Source: Morinoia aosen
Taxonomy: Eukaryota > Arthropoda > Malacostraca > Amphipoda > Talitridae
DNA length: 64,000 bases
Reading direction: 5' to 3'
Assembly: GCA_030386875.1 (NCBI GenBank)
Contig: CM059574.1
Span: forward strand, 6,269,934 to 6,333,933
Both the position numbers and the translations under genes were made by a program. Below, one piece after another: positions 1-11,616 of the stretch. The notes under the pieces were generated by a model, which saw only the letters and a program-made list of their open reading frames with translations, was not told where the DNA came from and made no database searches. Every line of letters begins with the position of its first letter. The stretch's first letter is position 1.

Positions 1-394
1 ATGTAGTATAGCAACACAATGTAGCAGAGCAGTACACTATAGAAGTGCGGTACAATGTAGCAGAGCAACACGACGTAGCAGAGCAACACGATGTTGCAGA
101 GCAACACGATGTAGCAGAGCAGTACAATGTAGCAGAGCAACACGATGTAGCGGAGCAGTACACCATAGCAGTGCAGTACAATGTAGCACAGCAACACTAC
201 GTAGCAGAGCAGTACAATGTAGCAGAGTAGTACAATGTAGCAGAGCAGTACAATGTAGAAGAGCAACACAATGTAGCAGAGCAACACGATGTAGCAGAGC
301 AACACGATGTAGCAGAGCAACACGATGTAGCAGAGCAGTACAATGTAGCAGAGCAGTACAATGTAACAGAGCAACACGATGTAGCAGAGCAACA
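1..394. repeat. 18-bp minisatellite, about 22 units, cut by the window edge
   Basis: Units of 18 bp follow the pattern atgtagcagagcaacacg, with a second common form ending in cagtacaatg. The array is already in progress at base 1, so its true left end lies outside the window. The unit length is a multiple of three, so stretches stay open and would encode repeats of VAEQHD/VAEQYN (45-230). This is a by-product of the repeat, since stops (tag within atgtag) interrupt the other forward frames. Units differ by a few substitutions, mostly aacac/gtaca. The array fades out at about 394 in ordinary sequence. Confidence 0.93.
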
Positions 395-2595
395 TGAAGT
401 TTACCTCTTGAACTTAATGAACTCTAGCCGGAGTTATCACTATCGCATCAGCTGCAGGAAGATCGCATCCTTGACGTACAGCACAGCACAGCAGCCGCGG
501 CCAGGCTGAACAGGCGTGCAAGATGTTGCAGAGCCGCGTGAGGATGCTGGTGCTGTACATGCTTACGAGATGGAATGACGTGTCTTTCTGAGTTAGGTTG
601 TCTTTTGACAGAGGAAATATGCATGAACTTTTAATATTTCCTGCAATGAAAAACGACAGAGAGAGAAATACAGTGTGGATTGTACTTCACATTGCAGTGC
701 TTGTGGTGCTTGTGCAGTGATAAGGGATAGGGTTTGTGAGCATGCAGTGAGTTCCTATGTATTTACTCGAACAGTGTCGTTTCAGCCATGTGCCTCAAAA
801 GAATTTCCTTCCTTTAAATAATGGATAGGAAAATACATTTCCCATCCACAATTTACTAATTTTTAAAAGATAGAAAATTAGGAACCTTTAACAGTCTTTC
901 AAAATGTAGCAGCGAGCACGTACTACCTAAAAAAATAAACAAGAGTTTTCTGATAGTTCGGCCAATTAGGTAGTTTCACTTAAACAAGGAGACCTAAGTT
1001 TGTATTCGGCTCATCCGTCACGGTCTAATTAGATGTCATTACACGAGTAACATGTCCTGCACCTCTACTGGACTCATTATACGAGGGGTATAATTAGTTC
1101 TTCAGTGTGAGAGAATCAACCTCTTTGATGCGAATCAATATCTCGAGCTGTTTTTCAGTGACTTAATAGCCGTCACACGGGAACGACTGCATTAGCTCTT
1201 TTTTTCTTATTGAGTGAACTGAGAAGTGGAGGTGATATAAGCGAAACATCTATCACCTCCCACGTACGAGCTCGAGTTGTTTCACTTTTACCTTAATGAC
1301 AGAGCTGGTTTGGCTTTGTGGAAACGAAAGATCAAATGAAGCATTCGTTTGAATGTGTTGGAATTGCTCTACAAGCACAAAGAAATGCGTGAATGTGTAC
1401 CCGTCAATGACAATTTTCTTAGATGCTCTAGAAACGCTGATAGAAATAAAATTAGATCACTTAAGAACGAACTCAACTATATGACCCCTTTCAGTGTATT
1501 GGTGTGAATGCGTCAGGCATGATAGCTACTTCATGGTCCTGCATTAGATTTACGGTAAGTTTTGGGACATAATCTGTTGAATTTTTTAAATTACAAAAAA
1601 CAGTTGTTGTTTCAAATTATAACTGACTATTAAATTGGTTCCAAAGAACATGTAAAATAATTAAATTTTTCTTCCCACTCGACCGCGTATTTTTACGTAC
1701 GTTTGGAGTATGATGCAATTTTTATACCGTGGAGAAATAACTTGAAACACTTTTCACTCCCAACCTTGTTTCGTTTCGTCTCCTTTAATTTAGAGACGTA
1801 TTCCTCTTGGTTTCATTGGAGCCGCCTGGAAGCTAAGACTCCAAAGTCTTTCAGTCCAAGACTTGCGTTTTTTCTTCCTAAGTTTAACCTGATTTGTGTG
1901 TGTCATTGCAGGCTCTCGAAAGCTCCAACTCGAAAAATTTCTAGCCAACAACAGACTTTGTCTTTCCTTCGCTTTGTGTTTCGAAACTCATTCAATAGTT
2001 TGAGTAGACGCTCTGTAATGCTATAACTCGAAAGTTTTTGGAGCATATTTTGCTCTTCTCACCCATACTATTTCCCGCCTCTGGAATAGCCATCTACGTA
2101 ACTACGAAAGTTTCCATTTTTTGTTTCCATCAGCAAACATTTGCATTGTCGGCCCGGCCACTTAGACGTAATGTGGAGGCAGCGATCGGCCCGCTCAGGC
2201 GGCGCATCGATAGTGTTTCAAAAATGGATCACAATAAATTATTTAAAAATGAAAACTGGTAAAGTTTCGAGGCGCGTAATGGCAGTAAAATCTCAACGAA
2301 ATTACCCTATTGAGATTTGGGTGATGGCGGCAAATTTTGCTGGCGGGGGTTTCGGCGAACGTGAGTAATGAATCGCTGTGGTTTGTGATCATGGGTAACA
2401 ATTAGTTGTTTAAAAAGTGACTTCTATAATTTGGTTGTCACTGAACTAGATTGATCATGTTTTATTAAATTTTAGCTCTTTTCAAGTGATAGCTTTACTC
2501 TTTCCGCCGTAGTAGGTACTTCCTGATTTTGGAGATTCACCTTCAGTCAAAAAAGAAAGATTATTACAACAAGTGGAACATCTCAATTCCATTTT
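395..2595. other. No recognisable gene
   Basis: AT-rich sequence with only short open frames that match nothing I recognise. A more GC- and CpG-rich patch lies at about 2130-2360. It contains a short hairpin (aaatctcaa at about 2289 pairing with ttgagattt at about 2311) and ends in a consensus-like splice donor, gaac|gtgagt, at 2361. I cannot tell whether this is an exon edge. Confidence 0.5.
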
Positions 2596-2790
2596 GGTTA
2601 CCGTGGCCGAGTGGTTACGAACGTACCTTTCACGGGAAGGTGTCGGCAGTTCGAATCCCGGCAGTGCTGCCCGGTGTTTCTTCCCGTTGGGAAAAGAAAG
2701 AACTCTGCCGCAATTCTTCACGCCACCCTGGTCGGAAATGGGTACCGGCTTGACCACGGGTAACTGTTATTGCGGCCTGGTGTTAGTTAT
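2596..2790 (+). mobile_element. tRNA-derived SINE
   Basis: An RNA polymerase III A-box-like motif (tggccgagtgg, 2604-2614) is followed 45 bp later by a B-box-like motif (gttcgaatcc, 2649-2658), the arrangement of a serine/leucine-type tRNA gene. The 5' and 3' ends of the tRNA-like part do not pair as an acceptor stem. The sequence runs on into a non-tRNA body with a small inverted repeat (tttcttcccgttgggaaa, about 2679-2696). Together these point to a SINE rather than a functional tRNA. Borders are approximate: I found no clear target-site duplication and no long A-tail. No second copy is visible in this window. Confidence 0.7.
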
Positions 2791-4049
2791 ACGGCATATG
2801 ACAAACTAATATATGAGATGACATGTATCAGGCTTGATGGAAAGAAAAACATCCTTTCATTGCTTCGCATCCTGTGCTCAGGTGAGCTGATGGCGCTTCA
2901 GCGCATGCAGGCGTGTGCGCGTCCTGCCTCAGCAGCGCACCAACGCCTTCGCGCCTCCACCACCGACTCTAGCAAGAACTTCATGCGCTTTACTTCTGCT
3001 AGAACAATCAATATTTCCTCATAGTTTTCAGTGTTAAATTCTAACGTGAACTGTCGTCACAAACATTTCAGACGAAGCGATGATGCTACACCTTACACGT
3101 TGTTCTCGGTACCATTTTCTAGGATCTGTTTTTATTGTTGCCGATATTTCAACTGAAATTTTCAATTATTTGTTCATGTTAACTAACTTCCAGCGTCAAA
3201 GGTCTTGCGTTTGGTTGCGACGCAGAGAGGCTCGAGATATGAGCTTCTTGTTTGAGTAAATTTCTCGTATCGACGGCTGCAAGTAATGAAAAGGTCAATC
3301 TTCCATATCGTTGGTGCATGGATCCTAGTTCCTAACATCATTCATGCTCCCGTTTTGGAAGGAAAGAACACTTTGTTTTCAAATGAGCCTATTTAGGGAA
3401 TCCAAAACAACCTCATGTTGCTTAGAATTATAACCAATGGCAAGCGCTTGCTTTCCTCGAGTGATTGAAGAGAAATTTAGTCTGATATGCTAAAATTTTA
3501 AATTAATTCATTCACGTGGTGAAAAATGTTTTACCGGTGGATCTTACTTCGCTATTTTTCCAATAATTAGCGATACATTGCTTGAGTGTACGAAAAACTG
3601 TTTAACCGACTATACGTTAGGATCTCAATGATTGTAAGACTCAAGGCTTTGGTGAGGCGTTTGCTGATAACACTCTCAGATGCTCCTCTTCTTTTATGAA
3701 TATTCTCTTCGGTGTTAACATCGCGATAACTAAAAAGCTTGCCATGGACTTAGAATCTATTGCAAGCGGTAATATTATCAGCTTAAAGATGGGATTTCAT
3801 GCCTGCATGCTCCACGTCTGCACATGAAGTATGCCGAGCAGGCATATCATTAGTCTCACAAATGTGCTCCTTGAAGACACGAGGAGCGGCGCTGCAGTTT
3901 TGCGGGCCGCACAAAACAAGCCTGCCCCACGCAGCGGACTTAAATCGCTAATTGCACCATGCAAGGGCGAAAAAAACAGACTCGCCTCGTAAACAGCATG
4001 CGCACGCTGATCCTAAAATAATTCTTGAAGAATGAAGTAAAAATTGAAA
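2791..4049. other. No recognisable gene
   Basis: Ordinary sequence apart from a GC-rich, CpG-rich patch at about 2880-2990. Open frames are short and unrecognised. A second mildly GC-rich stretch lies at about 3870-3950. Confidence 0.5.
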
Positions 4050-4051
4050 TA

Positions 4052-4703
4052 CATTAGAGTCCCTTACAACCGGACACCTAACATCCGGAATAACATGAAT
4101 ATCGAATACCTGACAACCGAACTGACATGACAACAGGACGTACAGTGAATATTAGTAGCATTGTTAGCCATGTTTTCATCGAAATCGTTATCAATTTATG
4201 TTCTCGTTACCCAGAATTTGTTACAGAATTTCATTTTATAAAGCCCATGATGTGTGAAGCTGGTGAATCTGTTTCTGGAGCAAAGAGAAAGAGAAAATGT
4301 ATAATGTTAAATGTAAAACTTGAGATTATATATAAAAAGGAGAATGGTGCAAGCGCAAGTGATTTAATGGAAATTTATGACATTGGAAGATCAACTTTAA
4401 ATGACGTAATTAGTTCAAAAGGTAAAATGAAGCTCATATTTATTACAATCGTAGAAACATTAATTTAACATGTGTTATTCTTAGGTTTAGTCTAACCACA
4501 AACATAATGTTCGTTTTTGAACGTGAACGTGCAATTCTTACAAATGTTACAATGCTTGTGATGTTCATACAAACTTTACCTACAATGAATTAATTCACGT
4601 TTAATTGAATCTTTAATTTTCTTATCTTCATGTTGATCATTTGACAACCCTTAATAACTTGAAATCCGGACATGTGTGAGTCTGGTCGTCTGGAACTCTG
4701 CTG
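4052..4703 (+). mobile_element. Non-autonomous pogo/Tigger-like DNA transposon with TIRs
   Basis: The left end (4052, cattagagtccc) and the right end read on the opposite strand (from 4703, cagcagagttcc) form imperfect terminal inverted repeats of about 33 bp. They share the pattern agagtYcc..acRaccRgac followed by tccgga. Each end abuts a TA dinucleotide (4050-4051 and 4704-4705), the target duplication expected for the Tc1/mariner/pogo group. Inside, on the same strand, is a helix-turn-helix like that of pogo and CENP-B-related transposases (4283-4426). At 652 bp it is far too short for a full transposase, so the catalytic region has been lost. Family assignment rests on both the TIR style and the HTH. 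Confidence 0.72.
4127..4468 (+). pseudogene. Relic pogo/CENP-B-type transposase N-terminus (HTH only)
   Basis: A 113-residue frame whose residues about 53-100 read KRKRK...LNVKLEII...ENGASASDL...YDIGRSTLNDV. This is the pattern of the CENP-B N-terminal/psq-type helix-turn-helix of pogo, Tigger and jerky-like proteins: a basic KRKRK lead, a KLEII helix, then a GRSTL recognition helix. The family transposase would continue with a second HTH and a DDE catalytic core; neither is present, and the frame ends soon after the first HTH. The first 50 residues do not look like the family and may be untranslated sequence read by chance. It lies within the TIR-flanked element at 4052-4703. It could still encode a small DNA-binding peptide, but I infer a decayed remnant. 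Confidence 0.6.
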
Positions 4704-4705
4704 TA

Positions 4706-5086
4706 CTGGCAAGTAACCATGATACCGACGAAAAACATGGGAATTCCATACAAACAACTTCTGTCTACATACAGAAATACAATAATAATTGAGGCCAGGC
4801 TTACAATATTGACGTTCCTAAGGTGACCATTTAATCGTGTGCAGCACAAGTGTTCGTAAAGATTGAATAATCAAACGCGTTGCTTTGTTTGTCATTGGAC
4901 TTCACAACTTCTGTGACTCATGACACGTGTGTGTACCACTAGGATGAACTGTCAAAGGCCTTTCTTATTCCATGGTAAAGCTGAGTGTTAAGAACTTGTG
5001 AGGGAACTAATGAACGTTCCAGTAGATGCAGTGTTATTGATCTGTGATCAATTGTTGCTCGTTTTAAAATATCCCATTGTGAACAT
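4706..5086. other. No recognisable gene
   Basis: Nothing recognised. The stretch separates two DNA transposons, 4052-4703 and 5090-5197. Confidence 0.5.
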
Positions 5087-5089
5087 TTA

Positions 5090-5197
5090 CCCAGTCTAAC
5101 TTCTTCGCTGGAACATGCATGTTTTTCGCCGCCTAAGCGATTTAATTACTTGAGCGGCGGAAAACATGCATGCAAGCGGCGAAAAAATTAGACTGGG
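5090..5197. mobile_element. Foldback MITE flanked by TTA (Harbinger-like)
   Basis: The 108-bp segment is nearly one long palindrome. It starts cccagtctaa and ends ttagactggg, and the arms (with aacatgcatgtttt, then cgccgc) pair almost to the centre near 5143. TTA flanks both ends (5087-5089 and 5198-5200), the 3-bp duplication typical of PIF/Harbinger elements. There is no coding capacity. Arms are roughly 80 percent identical by eye, suggesting moderate age. Superfamily assignment rests only on the TTA duplication. Confidence 0.68.
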
Positions 5198-5251
5198 TTA
5201 ACTCGGCTTTTCTAAAGTTTAGAGTGTCAATACCGAGGACGTTAAATTGCA

Positions 5252-5425
5252 GCTCTGGATGCTCTAAATAACCGTGAGTTCAAGCTAAAACGTAGAGCTC
5301 TGGCCTCAGTTTCGAAGAATGAACTACAGCACATGAACCTAAAGAAGAAACACGCTTTTCTGAACAGAAGTCTTAAAAGCCTGAAAGCGAAGAAGAGTTG
5401 TGTCTGCTCTCTACAGACAAGATGA
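5252..5425 (+). other. Coding-like basic, leucine-rich segment, possibly coiled coil
   Basis: After a splice-acceptor-like ttgcag, the frame gct ctg gat gct stays open for 57 codons to a tga at 5423-5425. It encodes a basic, leucine-rich helix (FKLKRRALASVSKNEL, then LKKKHAFLNRSLKSLK). Such segments follow the THAP finger in THAP proteins and P-element-type transposases, but no finger is visible upstream and no transposase core downstream. It may be an isolated exon, a decayed transposon piece, or chance. I do not assign a function. Confidence 0.2.
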
Positions 5426-8400
5426 CAGGACTCAAAGTTCATAACTTCATCACATTCGCTTAAGAACTTGTAGCCGATCCGAGAAGACTTCTTATCGGCT
5501 TCCGATAATTTACGAAGATCTTTCGAACCTGGCTCTGGAGTGACAGAGCTTTATCTTCAGAACATGTTTCATGTTGCGTGGAGTTATATCTTTTTTAACG
5601 CCAAGCGAAACTTTGCTACAGTTTACGACGGGCCGTTCTTCTCGCTGAAATCGATTGACAGCATGCCAACATATATCCAGGTCCGGGGAAAACATTGCAA
5701 GGATCTATTCCTTTTCAGTACATAAATATGACCTTAAAATTCGAGTACAGAAATATGAGCTTAAAACCTTGAGTGATATAATTTTATTCCCGTTAGTGCT
5801 TCCGTCCACAGCATTTCCGAAAACTGTGATTGATGGGTGTACACTTACGTACAATAGTAGTTGTTTTAATATGTTTTTTTTACTTTATTGCTATTATCGA
5901 AGTTCATTCACTCCTCTATGAGAAAAATTTTACACCTATGTATTTAACAGAATTGAATGGGAACGAAGATTTCAATCGCTATGTGGCTATTTTATATTCA
6001 GAACGAAAAACTTTGGCTAGCTGGCAAGAGTTTCTGCTGAAGTGTACAGTGATGAAGTGCAAGGTCTAACTTCACATTTTAGACTCAAGGCAGCCATACT
6101 ACTCGTGCGTTGACAACTGAGAGCATTTGCTGTACAAAGTAGTCGCACATTGTTGTTAGGTGTGAATGTTTTCAGGAGAAAAATTATTTGGCTTACAACA
6201 CGGAAAAATGGTCTTACTGTCAGAGAATGGTGAATAATTTCTGTACAAAATTATGGAACAATCTTCGTAACCTAAAGGTTTATACGTGTAATACAGTTTG
6301 CTTTTCAATTTTGTGGGAAGAAACGGATGAAATTTACAATTGGTGTTGGAATTCTGAATGATGATCATTGGTCAATATTCATTGTAATTAAGATGTGGTT
6401 CACAACCAAAGCGAGAAATTAAAAATGCTAAATTCCCTGCTACTCGCACTAAATAACAAAACTTCCACTTTCATGTTGTCAATTCATAAAATTCACTTCA
6501 ATTTTTCCAAGTATCTCGCGACACTGACTGTTGGGCTTGCTCAAGTAATCCTCTTACGCAATAACACTCAGTGTGCTGGTTGCTTTCCTGGTTGGCTAAC
6601 CCATCCCCAGTCATGAAATGTTATGTGGATGCCTGAACAACTACGTAATCACTCCAAATTTCTGTTCAGTTCAGTTAATTTATATCGATCGAAGTTCTTT
6701 GGACGTGCTGTAACTCATAAGTAGAGTAACCGAAAGAATGAACACGCACTTCAACACTTCATTTGAAGACATGTCTCATGAGCGAATCATAGCCATTTTC
6801 AAAATAATGTTATCATTTTTCATAACGCGTATACTTTTGCATGCCCTGCTTCCTGAGTATGCAAAAGGGAGGTAAAAAATATTCATCAGACAAAAAAGAT
6901 AGCATATGGTTGTTATTTATAGCGAATCGGAAGTATTCAGTCATACCATGAGAAAGTTGGCACATAAATATTGTATATCATTTATTGTGAATGCCAAAGT
7001 CTTCACACTCACCTAATGAAACATGACCACGAAATTGAGTTCACATGCTGGGTTAGTGTTCAAATATTCAACTTTCCCTCGTGGACCATGAATCATGAGC
7101 TTCGGCTGACATTCATGGCATGTGAACGCAAGCGCTCGAGTTCGCAGCACATTTTGGCGCGCCGCCGCTTTTGTTGCACCAAAGTGCGCGCGCCAACGCG
7201 CATTTGTTCTGGGCGCGCTGCCTCTTATATTATCCAGAGACAGTCTCGAGCGTTGGACCAGCTGGTCTTTCAACGTAATAACCAAAAACTTTGCTTGCCA
7301 AGTTATTTCATTTGGCCGAGAAACCACGTAAACAACGTGTCTTGCCCTAAGCTATAGCAGTGCCGGGGGACAAGTTTCAGGCATGTCGAGTCACCTGTGT
7401 GAGTTGTTTGTTCATACGCGGTGTGCTGCATCGTGCTCATCTCATGACAGAACTTCAACCATTTACTTCAAACTTCAAGTTCTGAGGTTACGTGAATTTC
7501 AAAGCATCTAAATTTACGCCTGACTACGAACGAGAGGATGCACCGGCGGCTTCATTATTCGGCTCTCATGAGTAGCATCCGCGAAGACTTATATTTAGTG
7601 AGTTGTCTGAAACCTTGAAATTAGGACATGCTTCATAGTGAGTTTATGATGTCTTTAAAGGCAATTAAATTTTTGGAAGCAGGACATTGACTATTCGAAT
7701 GCAGAACATTGGTTGCTTAAACAAGCAGTTCGATCCAAAGCAATTTTCTGTCAGATTTCTTGATACTAAGACAAATTTTTCACGAGAATATTCATGTAGT
7801 TTCAGTCCATGCATTTCAATCAACACGAGTTCATTATTAGATTGGTTAGCAGGTCCGTTTTGATTCTGAGCATTTGTCGACCCATTCTAAATTAGAGTGA
7901 AAGTGTAAAGGTCGCATACGAGTGAAATCACTTAAATGAATTACACGACAGTACCTGGTAAAAATTGCATTTTTTTCTTCAAAAAGTATAAGCTTAAAAT
8001 TGAATGGCTCTAAGCATTTGAAATTATATCCAGTAATTACAATCGGTGGAGATAATGATTATGACATCAGAAGTTCATTCATCACTCAAGACTTAAGACC
8101 GAAAACTGTGTGTGACGAGATTTTATCAGCATAACTGTGTATTTACCTCACTTTATTGAGTTGAGAGATTTTCCTTCACAAATTTCAAATAAATTTGTGT
8201 AGAAAAATGTTACAATTCAGCGAAATAATGTTTTGAATAATTGGTCTTTGCCATTCGTTTTGTTTCGCGCATTTGGTCTTCGTCATTCGTGTGTTGCTTA
8301 CGAATTTCTACATCAGGAATGTCCGGTGAGCCATCCGTGCTCGACGACATCCTGCACCGATGCATCAAGTGCGAAAAAAACATGTCCTCATCAGTAATCA

Positions 8401-9911
8401 TTTGTGTCGACATTGCCTATCTTTTACGGTTATTGGATCATCAAGTTTTGTGCTGTCACCTGCACACAAAATTACGGTTGCAGAAAACCGTCAAGTTTTC
8501 AGAGTACATTCGCTGCTTTGCCTAAAAATTGGGGGAAAGTTTTCAATGAGAAATTTTTTCCAAATTTCTGTCTAAATTTCCTGCTTTATTACTCCTATAG
8601 TACGATCGCAAATATGCAGGGATTATTTTCAAGCCCTTTATAGTGTTCAGGGGAAACTTGATTACTTTTTCATCTTGATTTTGGTTTTGGTGTTTCAAAA
8701 ACAGTTCTACTGTAATTATGGGAGTCGCTTTTCTATTATTCTGCAGCTTTATTTATCTATTATAAAAATTTTCATTTGATGTCATACAATAGGCACTGTT
8801 TCCACGAAGAAAGAAAAATTTCAAATTTTTCGTTGAACTTCTTCACATACTGCCAAGAAATAGAACACTGTATTTGTAATATAGGCAACATTTTTCTCAT
8901 TAGCTTCCACATCTTTCGTGCATGAAAAACAATCACAGACATGGTACAACCGCCGGATGGTGATCAAGTTTTTACTCTTTCTCAAATATCAACATGAAAC
9001 TGCTCAAATTTCGCCTACAAGTTGGTAAGGCAAACAGGATTACTTTAAATTGTTTCCGTAAACTTAAATCGAAGCTAACAATCCCTCTGAAACGTAGAAA
9101 GATCATTTTATAACCCGCTCAATCCAACCCAACTTTTAGATGTAGCACCGGAGAACTCACTTGATTAATGGCAGTCAGCCTCGGCCGAAGATCACAGAGC
9201 ATATGACGAAAGGACGTTACCCACTGACATGACGTACCTTTAGTTAAAGCTTTCAGAGCCAGGGGCGGCGAGCAGGAGAGCGTGAAACTTGTTCCCTTTT
9301 GTGTACCCTCGGTATGATGTCCCTTGCCTGCGAGATTCCATTTGTCATCTCGCTCGAGGCAAACATTAGAAAGACTCTTGTGAATGGCGGGCATATGCGC
9401 TGTTCTTTTGGCGGTCCATGCCGGCCCTTGCTCGGGACTGCGACTAATGAGAAGCGTTTGCCGGCGCCGGCAAAAGACCTTCCCTGGTAAACACTGTCAA
9501 CGTGAATGTCAAGCGACGGTCAAAGTGCGAGGTAATTATCAGATGGTAAATAAAGAGGACGCGTACCTCAGTCTGTCAAAGGATGCTCTGTGAGACTTCA
9601 AATATTTCGCGATTTGGGTACAAGTTTTTCCTCTTGCGAGATAGGAAAAGTTTGTACAATCCGATGACGGATAGCTTTAGAAATGAATGTCGAGGCTTGA
9701 CCATGGAAGCTGAAGATGAAATGAAGTTTGATCTACTATTTTAAGGCCTTTTATTTATTGCATTTGTTCATGGTTATACCATAAAGTGAAATTACTTACG
9801 TGTAATATAGGGCGGCTTTACCGTTTGAAGCATTTATTGCGTAAAAAATAAATAAAAATATAGTCAAGTACAAGAGAAAGAACAAGCCTGGGAGTTTTTA
9901 CCAGAAAATAA
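5426..9911. other. No recognisable gene; two GC-rich patches
   Basis: Mostly AT-rich sequence with short unrecognised open frames. GC- and CpG-rich patches lie at about 7120-7260 (with ggcgcgccgccgc at about 7156) and about 9150-9530 (with ccggcgccggc at about 9460). A 9-bp inverted repeat (cttttgcat/atgcaaaag) lies at about 6832-6868. A minus-strand frame at 8210-8413 and others here are short and unrecognised. Confidence 0.45.
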
Positions 9912-10875
9912 TTCCGTTCAAATATCATCTATAATTGTTCAGAAAGAATCGAACTGTTGGCACTGTATTTTGTGCCACACTTTCAAGAATATCCGGTGAA
10001 ATGTTAAAAATTTCTTCTGTAATGTTCTGTTTCAGTTCTTGGAGAATGTTAAGAATATTTACAGGCTTGAGTTTTTATTAGAACCGAATAAAAATTCTGT
10101 TAGATTTCTTGGAATGTCACCAAAGCGTGATATTAAGACAATCTGGAAATGCTGTCTATGGCAATGTCGTAGTGTCTCTTGCTCTGTGAGATGTGGCTCT
10201 ATCTTGCTGGAACCATAGATCTTGCATGGCTTCCTCTTGCATATTTAGTGGCAAGTAATTTTCAATCATTTCCCTGTGCCTTTCGAATGTGACTGTAACA
10301 GTTATTCCAACATCGTCTTCATAAAAAATGCGAACTCGGTTCGTTTCTGTTAGTCTGCAACCCGCAACTGAGGTTTCAGATCGGGTTCTAAGCTTTCCCG
10401 TGAATGCTGCACCATCTTCAGTAACGCCAAGATTCACACGCTAAACAGCTTCATCACTGCGAAATATCTTTCCAGTTCGACCATCGTTAGTGACTGATCC
10501 CGTTCGTCTGAATTTTGCAACCAAAGCATGAATACAGGGTTTAGATCAGCGATTCTTAACCTTTTTACTCTCGCGCCCCTATTTAAGAATTGTCAGGGGA
10601 AATTGTGTGCAGATGGACTGGTAAATAAGAGCTAAACGAAAAGAATATTATAAACAGGTCCTCAAATATATTCAACAGTGAAAGTTCACTGTTTTATCGA
10701 AAACATTTCTGGAAAAAAAAGGCTTTACTGCGGAGGCTCGCCACCACCAAGGTTAAGAACCACTGATTTAGATAAATTCTTGTTAAAAAATCTACTCATA
10801 AAACTCTTTCTTACTCTAACTAAAGATCCATTCTTTTGAAAATACACTTTCCACAATTGCTGCTTTCTCTACCAT
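9912..10875 (-). pseudogene. Tc1/mariner-superfamily transposase relic, split by a nested MITE
   Basis: Read on the minus strand, fragments appear in the right order. A start-like MVEKAAIVESVF lies at about 10875. A helix-turn-helix region follows (LVRVRKSF, then LVAKFRRTGSV), then SDEA at about 10458, which holds the first catalytic Asp (codon 10453-10455). FYEDD and WFQQDRATSH hold the second Asp (codon 10201-10203). A FGDIP-like remnant and a C-terminal ELKQNITEEIFNISPDIL-like stretch end at about 9912. This is the layout of IS630/Tc1/mariner transposases with a DUF4817-type N-terminus, common in arthropods. It is dead: there are several stops and frameshifts, sequence between the HTH and SDEA is missing, and the third catalytic region is deleted. 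The open piece 10156-10437 is its best-preserved part. A hAT MITE sits inside the HTH part. Confidence 0.78.
10547..10765. mobile_element. hAT MITE nested in the mariner relic
   Basis: The 219-bp element begins cagcgattcttaacc and ends ggttaagaaccactg. These are near-identical inverted repeats in the style of Charlie-type hAT elements, followed by ctcgcgcccc-like subterminal sequence. The flanks are gtttagat (10539-10546) and atttagat (10766-10773), an 8-bp target duplication with one mismatch, as hAT requires. Removing the element plus one duplication makes the mariner HTH frame continuous on the minus strand (NKNLSKPCIHALVAKF). This shows the insertion went into previously coding transposon sequence. 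There is no coding capacity. Confidence 0.85.
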
Positions 10876-11616
10876 TGTGTAGATAGCCATTTATAGGTAT
10901 TTCAAAAGTACGGCATTCTTGAGTCCGTACGTGTTATTACGACCAGTCTGTATCACGAATACAAAATACCCTCAATATTTCTCTTTCGTTTTCACATAAT
11001 TAGAACTTAGTATCCTTTAAAGTTGTTGTGTAATAACTGTTTAAACTGGTAAGGCGCCTATTGAGTGACTTCTTTAAAGCATGATTTTATTTATAAAGGA
11101 CCAGGCTTAATAGCTCAACCTCAAACATTTTATTATAAAACTGCATCTTAAATGAAGCGTGCTGTAGCTATAAATGTCAATAGAGGAAGTACAGAAGCAG
11201 TAAACTATTGTTCAATAAGCAAAATTGAAATATTCGGTAACCGCGTGTTGGTTAGCCTATATGGAAACAATGAGCATCGCCTATGACAACTCTGTTTTTT
11301 ATGAATGCAAATTTTTTATTACAAAATTCGTCTCCTCACAATTCGGTGTTTCAAACCATTTGGAAAAAAGTATAAAGAAAACTACTGAGGCTAGCCAGCT
11401 CCACGGCAAACGAGCCTGAGTTCAATTTTTCTGTAGGAAATAATAATTTCATTAGCCGGTTCACATTTTGATATTTTATAAGGAGATAAGGACGAATACC
11501 GGCATTACAGGCCCAAAGTTAGAATAAGATAAAGAGTTAACAGCTCAGAGTTAGTACGATTGCGACGTGCGAACGTTTTCTGTTTCCATGTCAGCGCACC
11601 AGGCATCGTGCATAAA
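10876..11616. other. No recognisable gene
   Basis: AT-rich, nothing recognised. A 64-codon forward frame at 11225-11419 resembles no family I know. Confidence 0.5.

Noticed and set aside
45-230. VAEQHD-repeat frame
   Set aside because: A product of the 18-bp repeat; neighbouring units carry stops.
2604-2675. Functional tRNA gene
   Set aside because: A and B boxes are present, but the acceptor ends do not pair and the sequence continues into a SINE body.
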